From assembly GCA_014529385.2 (NCBI GenBank), contig CM043948.1, positions 77,114,291-77,178,290 of the forward strand: a DNA stretch of 64,000 nucleotides, read 5' to 3'. The position numbers and the translations under genes were made by a program. This document shows positions 54,401 to 62,934 of the stretch, in pieces; within the stretch, counting starts at the first letter, position 1; each line of letters opens with the position of its first letter. The notes beneath the pieces were generated by a model. The model did not search any database. It saw only the letters and a list, made by a program, of their open reading frames with translations, and was not told the origin of the DNA. Origin of the DNA: Adiantum capillus-veneris. Taxonomy: Eukaryota; Streptophyta; Polypodiopsida; Polypodiales; Pteridaceae.

Positions 54401-56763
54401 GGGTCAACTCCCTTTAAGTCCTTATAAGACCATGCAAACACATCCCTGTACTCTCTAAGAAGACTCAAAAGTCTCTCTTCCTCGCCTAGAGACAAATCTG
54501 TGGCTATGTACACCGGTCTAGGTGTCTCACCTGGAGCTGCTAAATCCACTTTTTTTGCATCCTCCGGTCCGTCATAAGATTCTTTCTCCCTTCTCTCTCG
54601 AATAGATTGGGTTAATACCACCTTCCTATCCTCAATTGTGAATTTCCTGTAGTGAGAGGGAACATCCATGTTTTCCTTGATTTTGGCGTTTTCGTCCTCT
54701 CCACTCTCAATTTCTGTCATCCAAACTTCTTTTAGAGTTTTCTTGAGCTCTCTGTACTTGTTTCTATGTTCTAACTTGGACTCCGTGTGTTCTCTGTTGC
54801 GCTTGTTCTTTTTTGATTTTTCTGTTTTAGTTTTCGTTCCATTCCTTTGAACTTGATTTCTTGAGCCTCTTTTGTCTTTTCGTAAGCTCTTTTGATCATT
54901 GCCTCTCATTCTTCCAGAAATCTTGTCCTTAACACAATCTTCCGCCTTTACTAGCATTAGGAATTGATTTTTTCCTCTTATTCTAGGCATCGGATTGGTT
55001 CTAACCCCCTTTGTTTTTCTCTTTGCTCTATAGCGTTTCTGGCGTTGTTTAGTTTGGTTCGGAAAATCATAAAATCGGACATCCGTTATAGTTTCTTCGT
55101 TTCCGCTTGAATTGTCCGTCGACTCGTTGTCTGCTTCATTTTCCCACTCTGGATGATCGGGAATGTCGTGAAACACCTCTTCTTCATCTTCCTTTTCCAG
55201 TGTATTGTTATTTTCAGTTTCTTTTTCGAGTATAGTTCTCAACATGAAGTACGGAACCACATCGTACCCGTCCTTGTCGCAAAATTTTGTTGTGGGACCA
55301 TCCGGAATTGCACAAACATCTAGGGTTGCTAGAATGTGTGTCCATTCTAATGGTTCAAGCGTGTCCTTTGGAAAGGGTTCTCCTATATAAGCTTCGTCTT
55401 CGATAGCCCTTTCTAAAACACATTCTTCTCGCCTCAGACTTCCACATTTTGAGGCTCCACACATCCATAACTCCTTGGGCTTACCTAACCAAGCTGGAAA
55501 TTCGGATCCCGCCAAAGTAGCTGAATCATACTCCTCTACCGGTGTTCGGTTCACATCTTTGTAGCTATGGTCTTTCAGGTTCACACGTGTAGTGGTTTCC
55601 ATATTTCTCAGGTATATGTGATCGTAGCCCCAATCCTGGACCATTTTCAACTGTCTCATGAATGGTCTTCCCAGTATGATATCATAGTTATTCTCCTTGC
55701 CAAAATCGACAATAGCAAAAGTATGTTCGTATTCAATACCGCAAGAAGTCACTACGACTTTCTCTAATAACCCCATAGGTTTCTCCATGTGTCCATCTGC
55801 TAATTGGAGTTTCAACCTAGTCTTCCTTATTGCTGGTTTCCCCCATTTTTCCCAGATTTCTTTTGTAGCAATTGCTACCCCAGCTCCGCTGTCTAGTATT
55901 GCCATCGTGTTCACGCCTTGGAATTCAACAGGTAAGGTTGTATTCCCCTCTTCACCTTCGCAATACTCTCCGACATTGTTTAAGGGTACAAGCTTAGCGT
56001 TCTTTTGTGGTTTGCTCAGCTCTTGTATACCCTCTTGCAGTCTCAATGTTGGGTCTTTTATCCCAAATTTCTCCAAGCATTTTCCTACAGTGGTCCACAT
56101 ATGTGGTCTTAGCCTCAAAAGCTCAGCTAGAGTGATAGTGCATGTCACTGGTGTTGACAAGATCTCTATCAATCCTTGCGAGTCCATGACTTTTTCTGAT
56201 GAGATTCTTAGTGAGGGAAGTGCTCTAATCTCGGATTTTGCTTCATACTCTCCTAAGTATGAAGGTAAGGTATTCAGTGAATGAGGTTTGCTCTCCATTG
56301 TTCTAACAGAGCCCCCACCTCCCCAAATAGATTGCAGATCCAAGTCCACTTGAGATCCTGCCTCAAATTCCACTATGGGAGGATTCCTGATGTCCTTTTC
56401 CCAATTTGTCTGATAAGCTTGGCAACTTAGCTTGTTTGCAAAGTTTGCCTCTCTCACTTGTTTCCAAAATTCATTGTAATCCTCATCTCTTCTGTAAGAC
56501 CTCTGTATGACTGGATGAAAACTCTCTATCTCCTGATCGGTTGTGTTCAGTACTATGCGGTCATCCTTGTGTGTATTTTCAGGCTTTTGTACACTGGGAG
56601 TCTTTTCAGCTACCCGTGAAATGATAGTCTCTTGCTGAATTGGGTTTTCCGTTCCACAATTCAATGTTTCTCTTGGTGGTTCTAATAAGGCTTGTGCAGT
56701 CTCGATCATTCTCTGGCACATTTCAAGTCTCTGCTTTTCCAATTCCGCGTTTTGGTATGTCAT
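51412..56763 (-). CDS. Gypsy Pol: protease, RT, RNase H, double zinc module, integrase
   Basis: A 1783-codon frame (ATG 56763). Protease: ILDSGAGVAIA with Asp about 291, and IILGRPFM. RT: WVSPIVVVPKKNGKLRVCVN, FLDGFSGYNQLDIALED, MPFGLTNTPATFQRLM, YMDD at 956-959. RNase H: HIDASAYAIG with Asp about 1102, FFTDHQALLYL. Two H2C2 zinc modules follow, starting at His 1309 and His 1435. The integrase core has D1505, D1567 and E1603, an exact D-x35-E spacing, and the tail VGDYVLVYTLKQHAKKLKKR lacks an obvious chromodomain. All catalytic residues are present. The frame is the same as that of the upstream zinc-knuckle ORF, separated by one TAG (56770-56772). Confidence 0.93.
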   Translation of the reverse strand: MTYQNAELEKQRLEMCQRMIETAQALLEPPRETLNCGTENPIQQETIISRVAEKTPSVQKPENTHKDDRIVLNTTDQEIESFHPVIQRSYRRDEDYNEFWKQVREANFANKLSCQAYQTNWEKDIRNPPIVEFEAGSQVDLDLQSIWGGGGSVRTMESKPHSLNTLPSYLGEYEAKSEIRALPSLRISSEKVMDSQGLIEILSTPVTCTITLAELLRLRPHMWTTVGKCLEKFGIKDPTLRLQEGIQELSKPQKNAKLVPLNNVGEYCEGEEGNTTLPVEFQGVNTMAILDSGAGVAIATKEIWEKWGKPAIRKTRLKLQLADGHMEKPMGLLEKVVVTSCGIEYEHTFAIVDFGKENNYDIILGRPFMRQLKMVQDWGYDHIYLRNMETTTRVNLKDHSYKDVNRTPVEEYDSATLAGSEFPAWLGKPKELWMCGASKCGSLRREECVLERAIEDEAYIGEPFPKDTLEPLEWTHILATLDVCAIPDGPTTKFCDKDGYDVVPYFMLRTILEKETENNNTLEKEDEEEVFHDIPDHPEWENEADNESTDNSSGNEETITDVRFYDFPNQTKQRQKRYRAKRKTKGVRTNPMPRIRGKNQFLMLVKAEDCVKDKISGRMRGNDQKSLRKDKRGSRNQVQRNGTKTKTEKSKKNKRNREHTESKLEHRNKYRELKKTLKEVWMTEIESGEDENAKIKENMDVPSHYRKFTIEDRKVVLTQSIRERREKESYDGPEDAKKVDLAAPGETPRPVYIATDLSLGEEERLLSLLREYRDVFAWSYKDLKGVDPSICQHTIPLKQDAKPSRQRPYTYNDTFAKRIKEEIDKLMEAEFIYEIEHTDWVSPIVVVPKKNGKLRVCVNLKKVNAATIRDNYPLPIADHVLERVSGKTTYSFLDGFSGYNQLDIALEDQHKTAFATEWGIYAYQVMPFGLTNTPATFQRLMTHAFKEYLRLFLEIYMDDLCVHSLLRDEHLEHLRKVFEKCRTYRICLNPEKCVFMVRQGRILGHIVSQNGISTDLEKIKVIVDMPRPTNAKQVQSFMGHCGYYRRFIYMYAIIGQPLYRLIVNFEWTEECEESFKKLKEALITAPVLKSPDWEKIFHVHIDASAYAIGCILAQPEEGNMDFPICYASRQLNNAEKNYTTTEREGLGMIYAVKKFRHYLLANKFVFFTDHQALLYLVNKPCNTGRIVRWFIILLEFDFTVVVKKGKTHLRADHLSRLTNGEDPIGVDDDMPDAYLFNIEMIPKWSQNVVSLLTYGGEFDRREYNQKHIAIQQSKNLQLVAGRLYQLGNDHVLRLCINPEEYNIYLREAHVQECAFHCSRRNTYRNLLQLGVYWPGMKESVHEYVTVCIVCSSKPPAEYSTLYQIMIAPEWSQYIVEYLTNRTFPEGTSKARQKSVETEARDYALIGDQLYKRGKDNQLRICASESEYVIILEQAHGGVGGGHFSGDKTSKLVLAAGIWWPTLHMDAEEYVKRCDDCQRTKVPLKRDDMPLRPMMGARAFAKWGIDYVGPISPPAYKTHAQYIVVATDYLTKWVEAKATQKADARTTAQFLYEYVFVRYGLPIEIVSDRGTHFINEVIEILLDEFMVIHRKSAPYHPQANGQAEATNKTICTVLTKIVSESRTDWDQKLHSTLWAYRVAYKTSIGTTPYNMVFGLNAILPIEFLISTLRVAKDLEWTGHELSDRIDDLEKLDELRLKAVASIYAQKRRQKEFFDKHVRTKEFKVGDYVLVYTLKQHAKKLKKRGMGPLVIKDLSPSGAVKLATLDGEEMPNWISGCRVKKYFCR

Positions 56764-56769
56764 CCACCT

Positions 56770-57426
56770 CTATTCTTGTGTTTGGTTGTTCTTTAACCTA
56801 GCTTCGTAAGCTCTCATCAGTGCGTCCAATGGTTCGTGTACTTTGTCGACTAGCACTGATCCCCCTGAGCTTAAGCTCGTTGTTTCTTTGATACTCTTTT
56901 GTTTCGTTCTTTCCGGGCTCATCTCTCGTTTCCCGTTTTGACTCTCAAGTTCTTCTAATCTATCTTTAGTTCGCTTTAGTTCCTCAACTAGAATAGCATC
57001 TTCACGTTCTTTTCTCAACCTCATGCGTGCTTTTCTAGCTTTCCATGTGTTTCTCTGACTCCGCGGTCCTTGACTAACCACTTCAGTCGCTAACTTTCCA
57101 TTCTCAGGTTCTCTAGTGGTTTTCTTAGCTTGAGCTCTAGTAACAACTTGCGTTGGTATCAGAGTTTCATTTTCAGACCCACTGCTGGTAGGAATAGTTT
57201 CTAGCATATTCAATGTCGTCTTTTGCACTTTGTTTGGATTCTTTGAACAATCCTCAATGAAGTGAGTAACCCCACACTCAGGGCAATAAGCATTAATTCT
57301 AATGATTTCCGTATGTGGACAAACATTCATCAGATGGTCACCTCCACACTTGTAACAGGGTCCTAGTGCTGGTCTTGGTCCCACTTGATTCGTCCTTTGT
57401 GGATAGGATGGTCTTTGTCCCTCCAT
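56770..57426 (-). CDS. Double zinc-knuckle ORF (Gag C-terminus/nucleocapsid)
   Basis: A 218-codon frame from ATG 57426. Two zinc knuckles, CYKCGGDHLMNVC and CPECGVTHFIEDC, both have the unusual spacing C-x2-C-x3-H-x4-C. A basic region (TWKARKARMRLRKEREDAIL) and a charged helix follow. It overlaps the end of gag by 89 bases in the +1 frame and ends at TAG two codons before the ATG of pol, in pol's own frame. It probably is the nucleocapsid end of Gag or the start of Gag-Pol. Whether the frame change is programmed or a mutation of this copy cannot be told from one sequence. Confidence 0.8.
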   Translation of the reverse strand: MEGQRPSYPQRTNQVGPRPALGPCYKCGGDHLMNVCPHTEIIRINAYCPECGVTHFIEDCSKNPNKVQKTTLNMLETIPTSSGSENETLIPTQVVTRAQAKKTTREPENGKLATEVVSQGPRSQRNTWKARKARMRLRKEREDAILVEELKRTKDRLEELESQNGKREMSPERTKQKSIKETTSLSSGGSVLVDKVHEPLDALMRAYEARLKNNQTQE

Positions 57427-59776
57427 GAGCTATGAACATCAATGTTCTTGCGTCCAAATTGTATCTCTCTTCATCAGAAGCACTTGTAATTGTTGGTGTT
57501 CCAACATTCCCAATCATGCCCCGTGGTTCTGGTTGTTTGGGTTCTTCTGGTGGGTAATACACAGTTGGAGACATGTGTGCACCAGATTCTTCATAATAGG
57601 CTTGAATAGGCACTAAGGATTGTTCTTCCTGATTCTCTAAGGTTGGTGCATATCTAATGCCCACTGGTCTTGCTCCTGGTAAAGGTGGTTGTTGTCCCAA
57701 TACCGGTTGCGGTCTTTCTATCCCCATAGGTCCTGGTACATTTCCCGTTGGGTATCGAGGTACTGGATGTATCTGAGGTGGTGCTAATTGAGCAGGAGGT
57801 GCATACTGACGCTCCCTTACATACCCTTTGTTGTAATAGCACTCCTCTGTTGGGTGGTTTGTCCATTTTTGTTCAATAGCACACCATTTCAGTGGTTTTG
57901 GCAATGGTTTTTGGAATGGTGCCATCCTTTTTAGAGCCTCTTCTATCATTTGCTCTACATTCGGCATGGTTGTTGTTTGAACATTATTTTTAGTGGTAGT
58001 CTCGCTCGCTACGGAGGAAGAGCTACTGGATGCAAAATCTGTATCCGCTGACACCTCTCCATAAACCGTACAGTTATCCACTAAGTACAATGCTTCTCTC
58101 GTTACTTGCTCAAAACTTGTACAAGCTTTTAAGTGCAAGTCCTTCTTGAGAGTGTCGTTTCTCAATCCTTCAATAAAGAGAACAGATAGTCTGTCATCCT
58201 GTGGTCGTTCACGTACTGGACATCTCTCAATGTATTGTTTGAAGCGAAGTGAAGCTTCCTTCACTTTTTCGTGTTCTCTCTGTTTAAAAGCATATATTTG
58301 TGAGACCGTATTGTGCTTAATCCCTCGTTTTGAGAATTTCTCAGCAAACTCTCTTAGCAAATGGTCAATGTCATGGAATCCCCCTATGGTCAGTGGTTGA
58401 AACCATGTCAATGCCGTACCTTCTAGAGTAAGACCAAATCCCTCGTATTGTGTATGGAAATCGGTTATCTGCTCAGCTCTTAAGACTTGCTTAAAGAGTG
58501 ACACATGTGTATACGGATCTCCTGAACCACCATACTTCTTTGGCATACACTTGGCTACTTTAGATGGTCTCATACGTCTCTGGTCTGCTACCAATCTCAT
58601 TGCTCCTGTGTCCCGGCTAAAGCTTTCTCTAGCATCATGGACTTCATGGGTTACCCTTGTCGGTTCCCCTGCCCTGAATCTACTACTAGGAGGTAAATGT
58701 GATGGTTCCGCTTCGAACCTTGGGCGTGGAGTGGTATATGTGGGGATTGGAACTGCACTACCTCGATTCGTATCCATTGACTCTCTGGAATGTAATGACC
58801 CCATTGGTCCGGGCTTCGAGTACTGAGGTTGACTGAAAAAGTCAGCAGCCTGAGTTCTTTGTCCTCCTGTCGTCATTGGGTTTTGCACTCCATTTGTTGG
58901 TGCTGGTCTTTGTGAGCTAGAAGTAACATAATACTGATGTAGTGGTCCCCCAAAGTATGTATATCCTTCTAATTCTTTCTTGCCCATTGTTGAGTATTGC
59001 CTCCCATACTTGTCGTAAGCGGCAATTTTCACTTCCGATCCCTCTGTGTAGGTAAAGACATAAAGTCTTTTTTGGTCTGTCAACTCTCCGATGTAGGGTT
59101 CTTCACATCTATAATAGAGATCTTGCTCCCCATTATTATATTTGTATAGCCCCACATAGATGTTATCAGTGTTGATCCTTGTAGTTTCATTCTCTCTTCT
59201 TAACCTCGCATCAGGGAAGTTCATTATTGGTGCTTTCTCCTCGAGTTCTTCATCTACTTTGGCTTTGGTGCCCATCAATCCCCACTTGTCCACAATGTTA
59301 GGGTTTAGGACTACCAAGTACATGGTGCCCTCGTCATCTAGATATCTATCTCCGCTATAGCTCACAGGCACTAAGTCCTTGAACTCACTAGGTCTCTCTT
59401 CTATCTTTACACAATAGCGGTCCATTCCATCTTTGTAGATCTTGGCACCTTGCTCATTGTCGTACTGGTATTTTATGAACAATAGCTTCATTGTGGCGGA
59501 AGGGTTTGATGATCCTGCTGCCATATTTTCTCTGTTGTTCAGGTTCAAGTGTTCCAAGTGTTCGGTGAAAATCTCGTAAGATCTCTCCGAAGAAGTATCA
59601 GAAACACTTCCTTCAAAGATCGGCTCTAATGGTTGCACCCAACTTTGGTTTACACTTCCCTCGGCTGATATGACACTTGCTTGTTCCCCTTGTTTTGGTT
59701 GGTTATTCTGGAGATTCCTGCCCGATCTCAAATTCATCAATTCCCTTAAAGGACTTTGACTTTTCCGTCTCGGCAA
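57338..59776 (-). CDS. Gypsy Gag with a novel N-terminal region
   Basis: The frame opens upstream, but the first ATG is at 59737 (MNLRSGRNLQNNQPKQ), residue 14 of the full 812-codon frame. Residues 95-290 form a Tyr- and acid-rich globular-looking region (MKLLFIKYQYDNEQ, YVGLYKYNNGEQDLYYRCEE) that I do not recognise. Residues 300-400 are Pro/Ser/Arg-rich linker. Residues 405-560 are the retrotransposon gag domain (LEGTALTWFQPLTIGGFHDI, RFKQYIERCPVRERPQDDRL). A possible zinc-binding WCAIEQKWTNHPTEECYYNK follows at 631-650, then a Pro-rich tail. It would build the particle. Confidence 0.88.
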   Translation of the reverse strand: MPRRKSQSPLRELMNLRSGRNLQNNQPKQGEQASVISAEGSVNQSWVQPLEPIFEGSVSDTSSERSYEIFTEHLEHLNLNNRENMAAGSSNPSATMKLLFIKYQYDNEQGAKIYKDGMDRYCVKIEERPSEFKDLVPVSYSGDRYLDDEGTMYLVVLNPNIVDKWGLMGTKAKVDEELEEKAPIMNFPDARLRRENETTRINTDNIYVGLYKYNNGEQDLYYRCEEPYIGELTDQKRLYVFTYTEGSEVKIAAYDKYGRQYSTMGKKELEGYTYFGGPLHQYYVTSSSQRPAPTNGVQNPMTTGGQRTQAADFFSQPQYSKPGPMGSLHSRESMDTNRGSAVPIPTYTTPRPRFEAEPSHLPPSSRFRAGEPTRVTHEVHDARESFSRDTGAMRLVADQRRMRPSKVAKCMPKKYGGSGDPYTHVSLFKQVLRAEQITDFHTQYEGFGLTLEGTALTWFQPLTIGGFHDIDHLLREFAEKFSKRGIKHNTVSQIYAFKQREHEKVKEASLRFKQYIERCPVRERPQDDRLSVLFIEGLRNDTLKKDLHLKACTSFEQVTREALYLVDNCTVYGEVSADTDFASSSSSSVASETTTKNNVQTTTMPNVEQMIEEALKRMAPFQKPLPKPLKWCAIEQKWTNHPTEECYYNKGYVRERQYAPPAQLAPPQIHPVPRYPTGNVPGPMGIERPQPVLGQQPPLPGARPVGIRYAPTLENQEEQSLVPIQAYYEESGAHMSPTVYYPPEEPKQPEPRGMIGNVGTPTITSASDEERYNLDARTLMFIAHGGTKTILSTKDESSGTKTSTRTLLQVWR

Positions 59777-61141
59777 TTTGTTTTCCCAAGTTTTTGTGGT
59801 CAGAATTGATCCAAACTGATTGATACTTGGTCAATTGTTTAATCTTGTCAGTTGGACAACTTCTGTTTCATCAAGTGAGAATTTTGTTGCAGTTATGCTC
59901 AAAAAGACATTATACGCGTATGATGTCTTTTTTCACAGATTTGGACAATTTTGGTTATACTCACTCTCAGTAGCCCCCTTATGCTCTGTCCACTCACAAA
60001 ATTCAGTTTGAACTCTGTTTAAGCAAGTTATGGCTAATTTAGGCTTTTCTTGGCAATTTTCCGCTTTTGACTTGTTTTGGGTCAATTGTGATCCAAATGG
60101 GATGAAACTTGAAATATAACCTCTAGACAGCTATTACAATGGATCTGTGTTGGCAAAGTATCAAAATATGTCCAAAATTAGGTCAAAGACATCATACGCG
60201 TATGATGTCTTTTTCATCAATTTGGGTCAAGACTTGATATTTATGCTTTCTACAGTGTTTGTAATAATCTTGTCAGGTCAGATATCAAAAATAAGCAGTG
60301 GATGTGCTAAAAGACATTATACGCGTATGATGTCTTTTGTCCCAGATTTTGACTATTCTTGGTTTTAAGCCTTCTCCAATGTTTATAATTGAGTTTCAAG
60401 TGTTTTTGTCAGGTTTGAATGTAAAAACAAGGTCTGAATCCAAAATTTCCTATTCTTTGTGTTTCTTGGACTCCGACTTGTCTTTTTGGGTTTCTGTGAG
60501 TGTTAATGCTCTTGTTTTAAGTTGAAATTAGGGTATAACCCCCCTTTTGAACACTCTAGTAAAGTCAAAATTTCTGTTTTGGTCTCTGTTTGGTCATTTA
60601 GACATCATACACGTATGATGTCTAAAGTTGCAGATTTCCAGTTTTTTGGCACAGAATCCTTCCTAAAGCTTTCTCAAGTGCTCAGCAACTCCCAGATACA
60701 TAGAAAATTTCTCTGACTTTTGTTTATTGCAAGTTTCACTACTAACTCGACGGTTTAGTGATCTAACATGCAATCAACCATATCAAGCAAATACTCCAAT
60801 GATTACTAGCTCCCGATCAGGATCAAATGAAGTCCTACCTAAGCTATTCCTAATCATAAAATGGGTTTGGTAATTGTGATTTTAAAGAGATCCACTGCCA
60901 CTCACGGACTAGCAAATTCTTCTTCTATCAACAACTACTCAACACCAACAAAACAACAAACAAATCTAAGCTAAACTAAAAATACTGTCAACACGGAAGA
61001 CCCAGGAATACCCCACTTCCTAGTATCTCTCGAGATCTTCGGAGTCCACCACTCCTAGATCTTTTCTAACTAAAGTATACAAAGTAGTTTATACGACTCA
61101 CCTCGTAGGATTAGTCTAAGGTCACCTACTTAGGGCTCTCG
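59777..61141 (-). other. Long 5' leader of the 19-kb gypsy
   Basis: About 1.4 kb between the PBS and the first gag ATG. It contains four palindromes (59905-60623) and no supported gene. Packaging and dimerisation signals of LTR elements are expected in this region. Confidence 0.75.
59905..60623. repeat. Leader cluster: four copies of the 24-bp palindrome
   Basis: Positions are 59905-59928, 60187-60210, 60312-60335 and 60600-60623. The second is perfect. The first and third have the same C-to-T change at base 7 as the third distal copy. The fourth has G-to-A in the central CG. Start-to-start spacings are 282, 125 and 288, close to the 283, 135 and 285 of the distal cluster. Confidence 0.95.
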
Positions 61142-61159
61142 TCCCCGGCAGTAGCGCCA
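61142..61159 (-). other. PBS of the 19-kb gypsy, tRNA-Asp-like
   Basis: The minus strand reads TGGCGCTACTGCCGGGGA, two bases after the 5' LTR end. It matches the tRNA-Asp-type site used by many plant gypsy elements (TGGCGCCGTTGCCGGGGA) at 15 of 18 positions, compared from memory. Confidence 0.8.
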
Positions 61160-61161
61160 AA

Positions 61162-62099
61162 TGTTAAGGCGGTTACGCCGCTAGCGGAAGCTAAATAGCG
61201 AGAACTCAACCAACAACAGAATTTGTCAGACGAGGACGGAGCTTGACCCGCAGGCGCATGGAAACAACTAGGTGGGTGTCAAATCACCTACTCGACCTTC
61301 TAACGACAATCACTACTAAGGAAATCAAATCTAAGTTCTAAAATACGCAAGTGACTGAAATCCGTACTACGAACGAATACTATACAAAATAGGATCTAGG
61401 ATCATTGAATCAATCTCAAACTCAAGGGGAAGTCTATTCACTAAGTAAGAACAACACCCTAAAGACGTGAACTGCAAAATCAACCTATAACCACTCCGTG
61501 CGGTAAACGCGTATGAAGACAGGCCGAAAAATACAGGTGATCGAAACTTGACCCCGATGGTACTAATGTGTAGCTCTACTCGTTGTGGTTCTATAGATAT
61601 ACTGCACGCTCCATTCCGACACACGAGTTGGAAGAAAACTCACACCGAAGCTCGTAGGAACTTACCACACATAGAAGCCGATAGCGCGCACTCTTCGTAT
61701 CTGTGCGTAGCTCTCGCCGTTGCTAACACAATGGCGGTGTCGCTTCTCCAATGGCGGCTCCGTAGCTCGCGTAGCAAGTAGATAAGACTCTCTCTCTCTC
61801 ACTCTCTCTCAGACACAGTCACGGCGCTCAAAAACTCACTTTGATTAATAATCTGAATCCCCTTAGGTTACAAAAACTTTGGCTTATATACCTCAGCCTT
61901 GGAGGTGAGAACATCTCTAACTAATTACATCAGCAAGTGAAATTACTTCGGGATTACAAGCTGGAAACTCAATTGAGTCCCGTTACTTAATGAATGGTTC
62001 AAATCAAAATTAATGTCGGAGAGACATTTATTACAATCAATGGTTACAAAATGATGAGTGTGAGCAAAATTGTGGGTGTGATCCTCTGCTGGCTCAACA
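61162..62099 (-). repeat. 5' LTR of the 19-kb gypsy (938 bp)
   Basis: The partner of 43049-43986, with the same ends and length. As the upstream LTR it should hold the active promoter. It also carries the 10-base palindrome half-site ACGCGTATGA at 61507-61516. Confidence 0.95.
61884..61890 (-). promoter_or_regulatory. Likely TATA box in the 5' LTR
   Basis: The minus strand reads GAGGTATATAAGCC around this site, a good plant TATA context. It is conserved in the other LTR at 43771-43777. Transcription would start some 25-35 bases lower and run toward gag. Confidence 0.65.
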
Positions 62100-62104
62100 G
62101 CAAG

Positions 62105-62395
62105 CTCCAACACAAGAGCTCTATCACAACAGCATCCAAGCACTCGAATGTCAAGCTCTCCTCCGCTGAGCACTTCTCTAACGAGCTCCACTGAGCTCAA
62201 AAGCTCCTCTCACCAAGGAAGCTGCAACCGCCTCCTCGACCAAGCTTGACCACACCAAGCTCCTAAGCTCCAAAGACAATGCTCCTCAAGCTAAAATCAC
62301 TCTCCGTGAAACTCCGCGATCGAACTCCACCGTCGAGAGCGAGCGAGCTATCGTCTCGAAGCTCTCAAAGTCGTCGTGCTCTCCGCGGTCACCAT
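62105..62395 (-). other. Copia-1 leader, 5' portion
   Basis: CT-rich leader sequence adjoining the copia-1 PBS, with many AGCTC repeats (for example CAAGCTCC and GAGCTC). It continues at 43048 on the other side of the gypsy insertion. No gene is seen. Confidence 0.7.
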
Positions 62396-62408
62396 AGCTC
62401 TGATACCA
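62396..62408 (-). other. PBS of copia-1 (initiator tRNA-Met type)
   Basis: The minus strand reads TGGTATCAGAGCT, two bases after the 5' LTR end at 62411. This is the common plant copia primer site, complementary to the 3' end of initiator tRNA-Met. Confidence 0.9.
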
Positions 62409-62410
62409 AT

Positions 62411-62598
62411 TGAAGGGGATCGGGAAGCACCACAGACGGAGAGTGAGAGAGAGAGAAGGAGAGACACACACGATGTGGGTGGGGAGACTCAAAGAGTGAG
62501 CAGCCCCCTATACACTTATGCTATGTATAAGGTATACAAGTCAGTGGGCGCCCAGACTCTGGGCGGCCGGGCAAGGCACAGACGCCTATACCCCAACA
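62411..62598 (-). repeat. 5' LTR of copia-1 (188 bp)
   Basis: The partner of 39787-39974. It starts TGTTGGGGTATAGGC at 62598 and ends CCCCTTCA at 62411 on the minus strand, and is followed on the right by the TSD CTCCC (62599-62603). Confidence 0.93.
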
Positions 62599-62603
62599 CT
62601 CCC

Positions 62604-62686
62604 AAAGACTGATTCATATTGAGGACAAGATACAAATATATAGGTGAGACCAAGTTGAGTAGAGTGAGCCATATATGGTTCCAACA
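62604..62686 (-). repeat. Right part of split copia-2 3' LTR
   Basis: On the minus strand it begins TGTTGGAACCATATATGG at 62686, right after the purine tract. It runs to the copia-1 insertion site and should continue at 39786. The TATATGG may serve as a TATA element. The full LTR would be only about 135 bp. Confidence 0.5.
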
Positions 62687-62698
62687 CCCCTACTCAAA
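62687..62698 (-). other. Purine-rich tract of copia-2
   Basis: The minus strand reads TTTGAGTAGGGG immediately before the proposed LTR start. It is a reasonable but not classical PPT. Confidence 0.5.
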
Positions 62699-62934
62699 CA
62701 AAGGTCTCTAGCTTTGGATGAAAAAACCCTTGGGGAGTTCAAGGGAAAAATCCAAGCCCCTATACAATGTGAAAATATGAACCAGCGATGATGATGTGAA
62801 AGTGAATTGTGCATCTATGTACAAATATTCAAGTGACTTAGAGATCACAATGTGAAAATGTGGAGTGTGCATAGTACATGGTACCTAAAAGATTACAATG
62901 TCATATGTACAAAGCTATTACAATAGCAAACAAG

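Larger units (their letters stand above)
43049..62099 (-). mobile_element. 19,051-bp Ty3/gypsy element with extra ORFs (minus)
   Basis: Two 938-bp LTRs (43049-43986 and 61162-62099) differ at about 15 positions by eye and have no length difference. The TSD GCAAG occurs at 43044-43048 and 62100-62104. On the minus strand the order is LTR, PBS, leader with four palindromes, gag, double-zinc-knuckle ORF, pol, second-retropepsin ORF, 2.8-kb spacer with five palindromes, 270-residue ORF, coiled-coil ORF, PPT, LTR. The large size, tRNA-Asp-like PBS and ORFs after pol recall the Tat/Athila branch of plant gypsy elements, but lineage assignment needs a tree. Confidence 0.93.
39787..62598 (-). mobile_element. 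Copia element 1 (minus), non-autonomous, hosts the 19-kb gypsy
   Basis: Two 188-bp LTRs (39787-39974 and 62411-62598) flank a minus-strand PBS (62396-62408) and PPT (39975-39985). The TSD is CTCCC at 39782-39786 and 62599-62603. Removing the gypsy insertion and its TSD leaves a 3.76-kb element. Its one coding frame joins gag and protease to the end of RT, with no integrase and no RT catalytic core. The LTRs differ at about 3 positions by eye, so it moved recently despite lacking its own enzymes. Confidence 0.92.

Noticed and set aside
56770-56772. Programmed stop readthrough between the zinc-knuckle ORF and pol
   Set aside because: The frame and the single TAG fit, but similar isolated stops occur in at least four other decaying elements here, one clearly replacing a conserved Trp. 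Readthrough cannot be claimed from one copy.
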